A stretch of 64,000 bases of DNA from Zoogloea oryzae. GTDB taxonomy: Bacteria > Pseudomonadota > Gammaproteobacteria > Burkholderiales > Rhodocyclaceae. The translations under genes and the position numbers were made by a program. This document shows, in pieces, positions 48,647 to 58,253 of the stretch. Position 1 is the stretch's first letter. Each line of letters opens with the position of its first letter. The DNA lies in the NCBI RefSeq assembly GCF_030161255.1, contig NZ_BSPX01000001.1:124001-188000 (forward strand), given 5' to 3'. The notes beneath the pieces are model-generated. The model did not search any database and had not been told where the DNA came from. It saw nothing but the letters and a program-made list of their open reading frames with translations.

Positions 48647-50851
48647 TCACCCCGCCCTTCCGATGCGGCCCTGCTGCAGGGCTTCGACCACCTGGGCCTT
48701 GGGCCCGTCGGCGACGATCTGGCCCTGGTCGAGGACGATCAGCCGGTCGACCAGATCGAGCAGCGAGGTGCGGTGGGTGACGAGGACGATCGTCTTGCCG
48801 GCAGCAAAGCGGCGCAGGCGCTGCTTGAGGCCTTCCTCGCTCTGGTGGTCCATGCTGCTGGAAGGTTCGTCCAGCAGCAGCACCGGCGGGTCGTTGAGCA
48901 CCGCGCGGGCGATGGCCACGGCCTGGCGCTGGCCACCGGAGAGGGATTCGCCCCGCTCGCCGATGGGCATCTCGAAGCCTTGCGGGTGGGTGTTGGCGAA
49001 CTCGCGCACGCCGGCCAGATCGGCCGCGGCGAGGATCGCGCTGTCGTCGGCGAAGGGCGCGCCCATCGCGATGTTCTGCTTGAGGGTGCCGTAGAAGAGG
49101 GTCACGTCCTGGGGCACGAAGCCGATGGCGCGGCGCAGCTCGGCCGGGTCGATCTGGCGGGAGTCGATGCCGTCAACCAGCACCGCGCCCTCGGTGGGCT
49201 GGTAGAGGCCGAGGATCAGCTTTTCGATGGTGGTCTTGCCGGAACCGATGCGGCCGATGATGGCGACCTTCTCGCCGGCCTTGAGGCGGAAGCTGATCTT
49301 CTTGAGCACGGCCTGGTCGCGGCCGGGGTAGCAGAAGCTCACGTCCTTGAACTCGATGTCGCCGGTGAAGCTGGGGCGATGCACGAAGCTGGCGCCCTCG
49401 GGGCGTTCGACCGGCAGGTTCATGTGGGTGCCCACCGAGGCGAGGGAGGTGCGGGCGTTCTGGTACTGCATCATCAGCCCGGCCACCTGGCCCAGGGGCG
49501 CCATGGCGCGACCGGAGAGCATCGACGCGGCGATGATGCCGCCCATCGACATGTTGCCCTCGGAGAGCTCATACACCCCGACGATGATCACCGCGATGTT
49601 CACCAGCTGCTGCATGAGCTGTGCGAAGTTGACCGTGCCCGAGGAGAGCAGCTTGAGCCGGCCGCTGACCTGGGCGATGAACAGGGTGGCGCGTTCCCAC
49701 TGGCGCTGGACGCTGCTTTCGGCGCCGAGGGTTTTGAGGGTTTCGAGGCCGACGAGGCTTTCGACCAGCGTGGCGTTACGCTGGGCGCTGGCCCGGTAGG
49801 TGGTTTCGGTGAGCTCGTGCATCTTGTCCTGGGCGACCAGGGTGACGAACAGCACGGCGAGCATCCCCACCAGCGGCGGCACCAGCAGCCACGGGGAGAT
49901 CCAGGTCATCACGACCAGAAAGAGCAGCACGAAGGGCAGATCGATCAGTGTGGTGACGGTGGCCGAGGCGATGAAGTCACGCACGCCTTCGAAGGCGCGC
50001 AGGTTGGCGGCAAACGAGCCGACCGAGGCTGGCCGTGCGTCCATCCGCAGGCCGAGCACACGCTCCATGATGCGGGCCGAAAGCTGCACGTCGATGCGCT
50101 TGCCGGCGGTGTCGACGATGTAGGCGCGCAGGGTGCGCAGGCAGAAATCGAAGCCGAGCACGAGGATCGCCCCGACGGCCAGCACCCACAGGGTTTCGAC
50201 CGCGTGGTTGGGCACGACCCGGTCATAGACCGTCATCGAGAACATCGGGATGGCCAGGGCGAACAGGTTGACCACCAGCGCCGCCAGCAGGGTGTCGCGG
50301 TAGAGCCGCCAGTTTTCGAAGACGGTGCCCCAGAACCAGTGGGTGGAGCGCACGGCCTTGACCTGGGGCGCGCGGGCCTCGAAGCGGAAGCGTGGGCGGA
50401 CGAAGCACACCAGCCCGGTGTAGAGGGCGGCGAGCTGTTCGCCGCTGAGGATGTCTGCGGATTCGCCGGCCTCGGGGAAGCGCACCCGGGCGCGGCCGTC
50501 CGGCAGGCGCTCGAGCAGGATGCAGGCGCGGCGGTCGTGGAGCAGCAGGATCGCGGGCAGCAGGCTGGGGGTGATTGCCTCGACAGGCTTGCGCACGATG
50601 CGCGCGGAGAGCCCGGCGCGGGCCGCGGCGCGGGGCAGCAGCGACGGCGTGAGGCAGTTGTCCACGAGCGGCAGGCCGGCGGACAGCGCCGCGCCGGTGA
50701 AGGGATTGCCGTGGATCTGGGTGAGGATGACCAGTGCGTCGAGCAGCGGGTCTTCGTGGGTGATCGTCACGCCCGGATGCCAGTCGGCATCGACGTTGGC
50801 GGGGCCACCGGCTTGCGGGGCGGAGGAGGCGGAAGGTGCGGCGTCAGTCAT
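48647..50851 (-). CDS. lapB: Type I secretion ABC transporter (LapB)
   Basis: The inner-membrane ATP-driven exporter of the adhesin. The protein has 734 residues: an N-terminal C39-like domain (about 25-145) without the catalytic cysteine, as in RTX exporters that do not cut a leader; six membrane segments (about 165-440); and the ATPase with Walker A GRIGSGKTT (533-541), signature LSGGQ (637-641), Walker B LLLDEP (D661/E662) and the switch H693. The ATG at 50851 was chosen over an upstream in-frame start at 50890 because the sequence before it is unlike the family. It is the first gene of lapB-lapC-regulator and is followed, 5 nt on, by lapC. Confidence 0.95.
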   Translation of the reverse strand: MTDAAPSASSAPQAGGPANVDADWHPGVTITHEDPLLDALVILTQIHGNPFTGAALSAGLPLVDNCLTPSLLPRAAARAGLSARIVRKPVEAITPSLLPAILLLHDRRACILLERLPDGRARVRFPEAGESADILSGEQLAALYTGLVCFVRPRFRFEARAPQVKAVRSTHWFWGTVFENWRLYRDTLLAALVVNLFALAIPMFSMTVYDRVVPNHAVETLWVLAVGAILVLGFDFCLRTLRAYIVDTAGKRIDVQLSARIMERVLGLRMDARPASVGSFAANLRAFEGVRDFIASATVTTLIDLPFVLLFLVVMTWISPWLLVPPLVGMLAVLFVTLVAQDKMHELTETTYRASAQRNATLVESLVGLETLKTLGAESSVQRQWERATLFIAQVSGRLKLLSSGTVNFAQLMQQLVNIAVIIVGVYELSEGNMSMGGIIAASMLSGRAMAPLGQVAGLMMQYQNARTSLASVGTHMNLPVERPEGASFVHRPSFTGDIEFKDVSFCYPGRDQAVLKKISFRLKAGEKVAIIGRIGSGKTTIEKLILGLYQPTEGAVLVDGIDSRQIDPAELRRAIGFVPQDVTLFYGTLKQNIAMGAPFADDSAILAAADLAGVREFANTHPQGFEMPIGERGESLSGGQRQAVAIARAVLNDPPVLLLDEPSSSMDHQSEEGLKQRLRRFAAGKTIVLVTHRTSLLDLVDRLIVLDQGQIVADGPKAQVVEALQQGRIGRAG

Positions 50852-51062
50852 CGGCACAATCGTAAATGGGGTCGTTTCTCGACCAGGCAAGGGGCTTGCC
50901 GTGCCTGGGCAGATCGCCGGGGATGCCGGCGGACGTCCGGATTGTAGGGATAACGGGTGACCGTGGGGGAACTTGAGCCTTCAGGCGTCCGATGCCGGAC
51001 GGTTTTGCGGGGCATGCCTGGTGGTGCTACCGGGCCACTGGCGGGCCCGGCGGGGTGGGGCG

Positions 51063-51374
51063 TCAGATGATGTCGCTGGGCCCGAGGAGATCGAGACCCT
51101 GGCGCAGGCGCGCCCGGGCGCCCTTGCGGGCCAGCAGCTTGCGCTGGGCGTCGGGCGGTAGATCGGTGAGGCGCAGCAGGCCCCGGTCGATCAGCACGTC
51201 CACTACGTCCTCGATGACGCGGATGAGGTCGGCATCGAGGCGGGCGAAATCGCCCGAGCCGGTGAGGGCGGCGGTGTCAGGGTGGCCGAGGGGGAGCTCT
51301 TCCTCGTGGCCGGGGGCGGCCTCGGTGAAGAGGGCAACGACCCGACCGGTGGCATCGCGTTGAACGTAGGGCAT
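51063..51374 (-). CDS. Small conserved protein, sometimes labelled tryptophan synthase beta-like
   Basis: A 103-residue soluble protein. The start MPYVQRDATGRVVALFTEA and the segment VIDVLIDRGLLRLTDLP-like (actual: DVLIDRGLLRLTDLPPDAQRKLL) define a family found in betaproteobacteria and annotated as tryptophan synthase subunit beta-like; it is far too short to be that enzyme and has no PLP site, so the label is a misnomer. The function is unknown. It is the last gene of the long minus-strand ribF-ileS-lspA-fkpB-ispH run, 30 nt after ispH. Confidence 0.8.
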   Translation of the reverse strand: MPYVQRDATGRVVALFTEAAPGHEEELPLGHPDTAALTGSGDFARLDADLIRVIEDVVDVLIDRGLLRLTDLPPDAQRKLLARKGARARLRQGLDLLGPSDII

Positions 51375-51404
51375 GGCGGCTCCGGGGTTGGAGGACGGAC
51401 GGGC

Positions 51405-52337
51405 TCAGGCCGCGGGCGTCTGGAGTTCCTTGGGCAGCGGGAAGGTGATGCGCTCGGGCACGCCCTCGAGGGCGCGGACGGACGCGGCACCCAGCGCCTT
51501 CAGGCGGGCGATGACGGATTCGACCAGCACTTCCGGCGCCGACGCACCGGCGGTGACGCCGATGCGCTTCTTGCCGACGATCCAGGCCGGATCAATGGCC
51601 TCGGCGTTGTCGATGAGGTAGGCGGGCACGTTGAGGAGCTCGGCCACTTCACGCAGGCGGTTGGAGTTGGAGCTATTCACCGAGCCCACCACCAGCACCA
51701 GATCCGACTGGGGCGCCATGAACTTCACGGCGTCCTGGCGGTTTTGCGTGGCGTAGCAGATGTCGTCCTTCTTGGGGCCGACGATGTTCGGGAAGCGCTC
51801 GCGCAGGGCCGTGACGATGGCGCCGGCGTCGTCCACCGAGAGGGTGGTCTGGGTGACGTAGGCGAGCATGTCGGGGTCGGTGACCACGAGGCCGGCCACA
51901 TCGGCGGCGTTCTCGACGAGGTGGATGCCGTCCTTCACCTGGCCCATCGTGCCTTCGACTTCCGGGTGGCCCTTGTGGCCGATCATGATGACCTCACGAC
52001 CCTGGTCGCGCATGCGGCCGACTTCGAGGTGCACCTTGGTGACCAGCGGGCAGGTGGCGTCGAAGACGCGCAGGCCGCGGGCGTCGGCCTCGGCGCGCAC
52101 CGACTGGGGCACGCCGTGGGCGCTGAAGATCACGGTGTTGCCGGCGGGCACGTCGGCGAGATCCTCGATGAAGATGGCGCCCTTGGCGCGCAGGCCTTCG
52201 ACGACGAAGCGGTTGTGGACGACTTCGTGGCGCACGTAGATCGGCGCGCCGAACTGGGCCAGCGCCCGTTCGACGATCTCGATGGCACGTTCGACGCCGG
52301 CGCAGAAACCGCGGGGATTGGCGAGCAGGACTTCCAT
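51405..52337 (-). CDS. ispH: 4-hydroxy-3-methylbut-2-enyl diphosphate reductase
   Basis: The last step of the MEP pathway: an iron-sulfur enzyme that makes IPP and DMAPP. The protein has 310 residues. The three cluster-binding cysteines are visible in NPRGFCAGV (C12), FDATCPLVTKVH and DDICYATQNRQ. The histidines EVVHN-like (RHEVVHN) and SAHGVPQS and the catalytic glutamate region HPEVEGTMGQ are present. It belongs to the conserved ileS-lspA-fkpB-ispH group and complements dxs and ispA elsewhere in the window. Confidence 0.97.
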   Translation of the reverse strand: MEVLLANPRGFCAGVERAIEIVERALAQFGAPIYVRHEVVHNRFVVEGLRAKGAIFIEDLADVPAGNTVIFSAHGVPQSVRAEADARGLRVFDATCPLVTKVHLEVGRMRDQGREVIMIGHKGHPEVEGTMGQVKDGIHLVENAADVAGLVVTDPDMLAYVTQTTLSVDDAGAIVTALRERFPNIVGPKKDDICYATQNRQDAVKFMAPQSDLVLVVGSVNSSNSNRLREVAELLNVPAYLIDNAEAIDPAWIVGKKRIGVTAGASAPEVLVESVIARLKALGAASVRALEGVPERITFPLPKELQTPAA

Positions 52338-52354
52338 GGCTTTCCTCGTGTCGC

Positions 52355-52786
52355 TCAGTTGACGCCGATGATCTGGACTTCGAAGCGGATCGCCTTGCCA
52401 GCCAGCGGATGGTTGAAGTCGATGGTGGCGTGGGTGTCGCCGACTTCGCGGATCAGGCCGGGGTAGCGGGTGCCATCGGGGGCGGTGAATTCCATGATGA
52501 CCAGCGGTTCGACGGCGGCGCCATCGGGGAAGTCTTCGAGGCGGACCTTCTCGACGAGGTCGTCGCGATAGGCGCCGAAGGCTTCGTCGGGCTGGAGCAG
52601 GAAGGTGTGGTGTTCGCCCACGGCGGTGCCGGCGAGGCAGCGCTCGAGGGTCGGCAGCAGATCGCCGCGGCCCAGGTGCATGGTGGCCGGCGTGGTCTCG
52701 AAGGTGCTGATGAGCGACTGGCCGTTGTCGAGGGAGATCCGGTAATGGAGGGTGACAAGGCTGTCGGGCTGGACGATCTGGGTCAT
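52355..52786 (-). CDS. fkpB: FKBP-type peptidyl-prolyl isomerase (SlpA/FkpB)
   Basis: A small cytoplasmic prolyl isomerase of the SlyD-like group. The protein has 143 residues with the FKBP half-domains VTLHYRISLDNGQSLISTFE and GRGDLLPTLERCLAGTAVGEHHTFLL, the inserted flap (PDEAFGAYRDDLVEKV) and the end DFNHPLAGKAIRFEVQIIGV. The start at 52786 overlaps the lspA stop by 4 nt (ATGA). The frame is open upstream but only through lspA. Confidence 0.94.
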   Translation of the reverse strand: MTQIVQPDSLVTLHYRISLDNGQSLISTFETTPATMHLGRGDLLPTLERCLAGTAVGEHHTFLLQPDEAFGAYRDDLVEKVRLEDFPDGAAVEPLVIMEFTAPDGTRYPGLIREVGDTHATIDFNHPLAGKAIRFEVQIIGVN

Positions 52787-53277
52787 GAAAGTTTCTCTTG
52801 AATGGGGGCGTGGCGGCTTTCGCGGAACTGGGCGACGAGCATCAGCGTGACACCCACGCAGATGGCCGAATCCGCCACGTTGAATGCCGGCCATCCGTAG
52901 CGGCCGACGTGGAAATACAGGAAGTCGACCACCGCGCCGAACACGAAGCGGTCGATGACGTTGCCGATGGCGCCGCCGATGATGAGCGAAAAGGCCAGCG
53001 GCTGCAGGAACTCGTGCTGGTGCCGGGCGAGGAGGCGCAGCAGCCAGCCGCAGATGACCGTGGCGAGGGCGACGAAGAACCAGCGCTGCCAGCCGGCCTG
53101 ATCGGCCAGAAAGCTGAAGGCGGCGCCCGGATTGAAGGCCAGCACCAGATCGAACCAGTCGGTGACGTGGATGACCTCGCCGTTGCGCAGTTCGCCGCGC
53201 ACCAGATGCTTGGTCAGTTGATCCACGAGGACGACGATGGCCGACAGGCCGATCCAGTTGCCGAGGCGAAGTTTCAA
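52783..53277 (-). CDS. lspA: Lipoprotein signal peptidase, TTG start
   Basis: The inner-membrane aspartic protease that removes signal peptides of prolipoproteins. The protein has 164 residues, the family length, with four membrane segments. The catalytic aspartates lie in GGAIGNVIDRF and FNVADSAI, and the conserved FNPGAAFSFLAD is present. No ATG fits; the TTG at 53277, with GGAG 8 nt upstream, gives MKLRLGNWIGLSAIVVLVDQ, a typical start. It lies 31 nt after ileS and overlaps fkpB. Confidence 0.94.
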   Translation of the reverse strand: MKLRLGNWIGLSAIVVLVDQLTKHLVRGELRNGEVIHVTDWFDLVLAFNPGAAFSFLADQAGWQRWFFVALATVICGWLLRLLARHQHEFLQPLAFSLIIGGAIGNVIDRFVFGAVVDFLYFHVGRYGWPAFNVADSAICVGVTLMLVAQFRESRHAPIQEKLS

Positions 53278-53308
53278 GGGCGGGGCTCCAGGCTTTCGGG
53301 TTGTGGGG

Positions 53309-56113
53309 TCAGGCGGCGCTGCGGGCTTCGCCGGCGCCGTGCAGATTGGACGTGCAGCGGCCGCAAAGTTCCGGATGCGCGGCGTCGTGGCCCACATCGG
53401 CGCGGTAGTGCCAGCAGCGGTCGCACTTGGCGTGGGCGGACGGGGTGACGACAATGGCCTCGGCGGCTTCGTCGGCGGCCTTCACCAGGGTGGTCTTGGA
53501 GCAGATCAGCACGAAGCGCAGGTCGTCGTCGAGGCTGGCAAGCACGTCGTAACGGCCACCAGCGGCGCGGATCTCGACCTCGGCCTGGAGCGACGAGCCC
53601 ACTTGGCCGGCGGCGCGCACGGCTTCGATTTCCTTCTGCACGTCGGCGCGGATGGCGCGAATGGCCGTCCATTTGTCGAGCAGGGCCTCTTCGCCTTCCT
53701 GGGCCGGCAGGGTGTGGAAGGTGTGAAGCATCACGCTGTCGTCGGCGTCCTTGCCCAGCAGCAGCCAGATTTCCTCGGCGGTGAAGGAGAGGATCGGCGC
53801 CATCAGTTTGACCACCGACTGGAGGATGTGCCACAGGGCGCTCTGGGCCGCGCGGCGGGCGGTGGAGTTGGCCTGGGTGGTGTAGAGGCGGTCCTTGAGG
53901 ACGTCGAGGTAGACCGCGCCCAGGTCTTCGGCGGCGAAGTTCTGGAGGGCCTGCACCACGCGGTGGAACTCGAAGCGTTCGTAGTCGGCCTTGGCCTGAT
54001 CCTGCAGCTTGCGGGTGAGGGCCAGGGCGTAGCGGTCGATCTCCAGCCAATCCGACACCGGCAGCATGTCGGTGGCGGGGTTGAAGTCGGCGGTGTTGGC
54101 GAGCAGGAAGCGCAGGGTGTTGCGCAGGCGGCGATAGACTTCGACCACGCGGTCGAGGATCTCCTTTGAGATGGACAGCTCGCCGGAGTAGTCGGTGGAG
54201 GCGACCCACAGGCGCAGAATCTCGGCGCCCAGCTTGCCGGTGACTTCCTGGGGCACGACCACGTTGCCCAGCGACTTGCTCATCTTGCGGCCGGTGCCGT
54301 CCACGGCGAAACCGTGGGTCAGCAGCGACTTGTAGGGCGGGTGGCCGTCGATGGCGCAGCCGGTGAGGAGCGACGAGTGGAACCAGCCGCGGTGCTGGTC
54401 GGAGCCTTCGAGGTAGAGATCGGCGCGCGGGCCGGTGGCGTGGCCATCGTTGTGGGAGCCGCGCAGCACGTGCCAGTGGGTGGTGCCGGAATCGAACCAC
54501 ACGTCGAGGGTGTCGCTGATCTTGTCGTACTGGGCGGCTTCGTCGCCGAGGAGCTCGGTGGCGTCGAGCTTGAACCAGGCGGCGATGCCTTCGACCTCGA
54601 TGCGCTTGGCGACTTCTTCCATCAGCTCCACGGTGCGCGGGTGGAGTTCGCCGGTCTCGCGGTGGAGGAAGAACGGGATCGGCACCCCCCAGTTGCGCTG
54701 GCGCGAGATGCACCAGTCGGGACGGTTGGCGATCATGGCGTGCAGGCGGGCCTGGCCCCAGGACGGGAAGAACTGGGTGGCATCCACGCCGCCGAGGGCG
54801 AGCTCGCGCAGGCTGGGGCCGCCGTTGGGCTTGAGATCCATGCCGACGAACCACTGGGCGGTGGCGCGGTAGATCAGCGGCGTTTTGTGGCGCCAGCAGT
54901 GCATGTAGCTGTGGCTGATTTTCTCGTGGGAGAACAGGGCGCCCACTTCCTGCAGCTTTTCGACGATGACCGGGTTGGCCTTCCAGATGTGCAGGCCGCC
55001 GAAGAAGGGCAGCGATTCGGCGTACACGCCGTTGCTCTGCACCGGGTTGAGGATGTCGTCGTTGGTGAAGCCGTTGGCCTTGCAGGAGTTGAAGTCATCC
55101 ACGCCGTAGGCCGGGGCCGAGTGGACGATGCCGGTACCGGCATCGAGGCCCACGTAATCGGCCACGAAGACCGGCGAGACGCGGTCGTAGAAAGGGTGGC
55201 GGAAGGTGATGTGGTCGAGCTTGCCGCCGTTGGTGCGGGCGATGATCGTGCCTTCGAGGCCGAAGCGCTTGAGGCTGGATTCGGTGAGCTCGGCCATCAG
55301 CACCAGCAGGCCGCGGGGGGTGTCGACGAGCGCGTATTCGTGCTCGGGATGGACGTTGAGGGCCTGGTTGGACGGGATCGTCCAGGGCGTGGTGGTCCAG
55401 ATCACCGCGTAGGCGTCCTTGCCTGCAGGCAGGGCGGAGAGACCGAAGGCGGCGGCGAGCTTTTCAGGCTCGGCGCACACGAAGCCCACGTCGATGGCGG
55501 GGCTCTGCTTGTCCTGGTACTCGACCTCGGCCTCGGCCAGCGCCGAGCCGCAGTCGAAACACCAGTTGACCGGCTTCAGGCCCTTGAACACCCAGCCGCG
55601 CTTGACCATCTCGGCCAGGGCGCGCACTTCGCCGGCTTCATTGCCGAAGTCCATGGTGCGGTAGGGCTTGTCCCAGTCGCCCAGTACGCCGAGGCGGATG
55701 AAGTCCTTCTTCTGCTCTTCGATTTGCTCGGCCGCGTAGGCGCGGCACAGCTCGCGCACCTTGTCGGCGGGCAGGCCCTTGCCGTGGGTGACTTCGATCT
55801 TGTGCTCGATGGGCAGGCCGTGGCAATCCCAGCCGGGCACGTAGGGCGCGTCGAAGCCGGCGAGGGTCTTGGAGCGGACGATGATGTCCTTGAGGATCTT
55901 GTTGAGCGCGTGACCGATGTGGATGCTGCCGTTGGCGTACGGGGGGCCGTCGTGTAGGACGAACTTGGGCCGGCCGGCGGATGCCTTGCGGATCTTCTGG
56001 TAGAGCTTCTTCTGCTGCCAGTCGGCGATCCAGCCCGGCTCGCGCTTGGCGAGGTCGCCCCGCATGGGGAAGGGAGTGTCGGGCAGGTTGAGGTCGTTGC
56101 GCTTCTGGGACAT
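53309..56113 (-). CDS. ileS: Isoleucine--tRNA ligase
   Basis: A class I synthetase of 934 residues. HIGH is in GPPYANGSIHIGHALNK, KMSKS is in GRKMSKSLGN, and the editing domain contains TTTPWTIPSNQALNV. The C-terminal zinc finger has CDRCWHYR and CGRC, so this is the type with the C-terminal zinc domain. The ATG at 56113 gives MSQKRNDLNLPDTPFPMRGDL, the family start. It lies 22 nt after ribF, as in many proteobacteria. Confidence 0.97.
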   Translation of the reverse strand: MSQKRNDLNLPDTPFPMRGDLAKREPGWIADWQQKKLYQKIRKASAGRPKFVLHDGPPYANGSIHIGHALNKILKDIIVRSKTLAGFDAPYVPGWDCHGLPIEHKIEVTHGKGLPADKVRELCRAYAAEQIEEQKKDFIRLGVLGDWDKPYRTMDFGNEAGEVRALAEMVKRGWVFKGLKPVNWCFDCGSALAEAEVEYQDKQSPAIDVGFVCAEPEKLAAAFGLSALPAGKDAYAVIWTTTPWTIPSNQALNVHPEHEYALVDTPRGLLVLMAELTESSLKRFGLEGTIIARTNGGKLDHITFRHPFYDRVSPVFVADYVGLDAGTGIVHSAPAYGVDDFNSCKANGFTNDDILNPVQSNGVYAESLPFFGGLHIWKANPVIVEKLQEVGALFSHEKISHSYMHCWRHKTPLIYRATAQWFVGMDLKPNGGPSLRELALGGVDATQFFPSWGQARLHAMIANRPDWCISRQRNWGVPIPFFLHRETGELHPRTVELMEEVAKRIEVEGIAAWFKLDATELLGDEAAQYDKISDTLDVWFDSGTTHWHVLRGSHNDGHATGPRADLYLEGSDQHRGWFHSSLLTGCAIDGHPPYKSLLTHGFAVDGTGRKMSKSLGNVVVPQEVTGKLGAEILRLWVASTDYSGELSISKEILDRVVEVYRRLRNTLRFLLANTADFNPATDMLPVSDWLEIDRYALALTRKLQDQAKADYERFEFHRVVQALQNFAAEDLGAVYLDVLKDRLYTTQANSTARRAAQSALWHILQSVVKLMAPILSFTAEEIWLLLGKDADDSVMLHTFHTLPAQEGEEALLDKWTAIRAIRADVQKEIEAVRAAGQVGSSLQAEVEIRAAGGRYDVLASLDDDLRFVLICSKTTLVKAADEAAEAIVVTPSAHAKCDRCWHYRADVGHDAAHPELCGRCTSNLHGAGEARSAA

Positions 56114-56135
56114 GGTTCTATGCGGCCTGTGGAAT

Positions 56136-57068
56136 TCAGAGAGGATTCTGGGCGAAGTAGGCGCGGGCCTCGTCGGCGTCGCGGGCGATCTGGGCGGTGA
56201 GGGCGTCGAGGCTGTCGTAGCGCTCCTCATCGCGCTGCTTGCGCAGGAAATTGACGCGCAGGTGGGCGTCGTAGCATTCGGTGTTCCAGTCGAAGAGATG
56301 CACTTCGAGGCTGGGTCGGCCGGCGTCGTTGATGGTGGGACGTACGCCGACGCTGGCCACGCCGGGCCACGGCTTATCGGCCAGGCCTTCGACGCTGACG
56401 GTGTAGATGCCCATCAGCGGCGGGCTGCGGTGTTTGAGCTGGATGTTGGCGGTGGGAAAGCCGATGGTGCGGCCGATCTTGTCGCCGTGCAGCACGCGCC
56501 CGCTGATGCTGTAAGGCCGGCCGAGGAGGCGGGCGGCGTGGGGCATGTCGCCTTCGGCCAGCGCGGCGCGCACGGCAGAGCTGGAAACCCGCTCGCCTTC
56601 GTGGTCGACGGTGTGCATGGCTTCGACGGTGAAGCCGACCTGTTCGCCCACGCTGCGGAGCATCTCGAAGTTGCCGGTGCGCCCCTTGCCGAAGCGGAAA
56701 TCGTCGCCAATCAGCAGGTGGCGCACGCCGAGGCCCTGGATCAGCACGTCTTCGATGAAGGCCTCGGCGGTGAGGCCGGCGAAGCGCTGGTTGAAGCGGG
56801 CGATGTAGAGGCGGTCGACACCCCGGGCTTCGAGCAGCTGGATCTTCTCGCGCAGGGAGGTGAGGCGCCGGGGGCGGTTCTCGTGGGCGAAGTATTCCCG
56901 CGGGTGGGGCTCGAAGGTCATCACCGCAGCGGGCAGACCGGTGGTCAGCGCCTTGGCGGAGAGCTTGGCCAGCAGCGACTGATGGCCGCGGTGCACGCCA
57001 TCGAAGTTGCCGATGGTCAGCACGCAGCCATGTTGGGCTCGCTCGGGGATTCCACGGAAGACCTGCAT
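56136..57068 (-). CDS. ribF: Bifunctional riboflavin kinase/FAD synthetase
   Basis: Makes FMN from riboflavin and FAD from FMN. The protein has 310 residues. The N-terminal FAD synthetase nucleotidyltransferase domain carries TIGNFDGVHRGHQSLL and LLIGDDFRFGKGRTGN. The C-terminal riboflavin kinase domain carries GRVLHGDKIGRTIGFPTANI and GVASVGVRPTI. It is the first gene of ribF-ileS-lspA-fkpB-ispH; the 72-nt gap to tgt upstream contains no obvious promoter. Confidence 0.96.
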   Translation of the reverse strand: MQVFRGIPERAQHGCVLTIGNFDGVHRGHQSLLAKLSAKALTTGLPAAVMTFEPHPREYFAHENRPRRLTSLREKIQLLEARGVDRLYIARFNQRFAGLTAEAFIEDVLIQGLGVRHLLIGDDFRFGKGRTGNFEMLRSVGEQVGFTVEAMHTVDHEGERVSSSAVRAALAEGDMPHAARLLGRPYSISGRVLHGDKIGRTIGFPTANIQLKHRSPPLMGIYTVSVEGLADKPWPGVASVGVRPTINDAGRPSLEVHLFDWNTECYDAHLRVNFLRKQRDEERYDSLDALTAQIARDADEARAYFAQNPL

Positions 57069-57140
57069 GGACGGATTTCGGGCAAAGGGGCGATTATAGC
57101 GGCAAGGCGCCGGCCGGCGAAGCCGGCGCCCGAGCAGGCT

Positions 57141-58253
57141 TCAGGCGCCCTGGCCGGCGCGTTCGCGGTGGAAGCGGGCGACGTAGTCGGTGAGGGTGCC
57201 GCTGGCGATGGCGTCGCGCAGGTCGCGCATCAGCTGCTGGTAATAGTGCAGGTTGTGGATGGTGGCGAGCCGCGCGCCGAGGATCTCGTTGAGGCGGTTG
57301 AGGTGGTGCAGGTAGCCCCGCGAGAAGTTGCGGCAGGTGTAGCAGTCGCAGGTCTCGTCGAGCGGTCGGGTGTCGGACTTGTGGCGGGCGTTGCGGATCT
57401 TGATGTCGCCGTGGCGGGTGAACAGCCAGCCGTTGCGGGCGTTGCGGGTGGGCATCACGCAATCGAACATGTCGATGCCGGCCTGCACCGCGAAGACGAT
57501 GTCTTCCGGCGTGCCCACGCCCATCAGGTAGCGGGGCTTGTCCTTGGGCAGGCGCGGCGCGGTGTGGTGCAGGATGCGCTGCATGTCGTCCTTGGGCTCG
57601 CCCACCGACAGGCCGCCGATGGCGTAGCCGTGGAAGCCGATCTCCTCGAGCCCGGCCAGGGATTCGTCGCGCAGGTTTTCAAACATGCCGCCCTGGACGA
57701 TGCCGAAGAGGGCGTTGTTGTTTTCGAGGCGATCGAACTCGTCCCGCGAACGACGCGCCCAGCGTTGCGACAGGCGCATGGAATCGGCGGCTTCGGTGAC
57801 GGTGGCGGGGTAGGGTGTGCACTCGTCGAAGATCATCACCACGTCGGAGTTCAGCACCTTCTGGATGCGCATGGATTCCTCGGGGGTGAGGAAGAGCTTG
57901 TCGCCATTGACCGGCGACGAAAAGCGCACGCCTTCCTCGGTGATCTTGCGCAGGGCGCCCAGCGAGAACACCTGGAAGCCGCCGGAGTCGGTGAGGATCG
58001 GGCCGTCCCAGGCCATGAACTGATGCAGGCCGCCGAAGGCTTCCATCACCTCAAGGCCCGGGCGCAGCCACAGGTGGAAGGTGTTGCCCAGGCAGATCTG
58101 GGCGCCGATGTCGCGCAGGTCCTGCGGCGAGATGCCCTTCACCGAGCCGTAGGTGCCGACCGGCATGAAGGCCGGGGTGTCGACGGTGCCGTGGTTGAGG
58201 GTGAGGCGGCCGCGACGGGCGGCGCCGTCAGTGGCGAGGAGTTCGTATTTCAT
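57141..58253 (-). CDS. tgt: Queuine tRNA-ribosyltransferase
   Basis: Exchanges guanine for preQ1 at wobble position 34 of GUN-anticodon tRNAs. The protein has 370 residues. The substrate region is ILTDSGGFQVFSLG, the catalytic aspartate is in FDCVMPTRNARNG, and zinc ligands follow in CDCYTCRNFSRGYLHHL. The ATG at 58253 overlaps the queA stop by 4 nt. The frame extends upstream only through queA. Confidence 0.97.
   Translation of the reverse strand: MKYELLATDGAARRGRLTLNHGTVDTPAFMPVGTYGSVKGISPQDLRDIGAQICLGNTFHLWLRPGLEVMEAFGGLHQFMAWDGPILTDSGGFQVFSLGALRKITEEGVRFSSPVNGDKLFLTPEESMRIQKVLNSDVVMIFDECTPYPATVTEAADSMRLSQRWARRSRDEFDRLENNNALFGIVQGGMFENLRDESLAGLEEIGFHGYAIGGLSVGEPKDDMQRILHHTAPRLPKDKPRYLMGVGTPEDIVFAVQAGIDMFDCVMPTRNARNGWLFTRHGDIKIRNARHKSDTRPLDETCDCYTCRNFSRGYLHHLNRLNEILGARLATIHNLHYYQQLMRDLRDAIASGTLTDYVARFHRERAGQGA

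Noticed and set aside
51063..51374. Small protein as tryptophan synthase beta subunit
   Set aside because: Only 103 residues, no PLP lysine motif, and no trp genes nearby; the label is a database misnomer.
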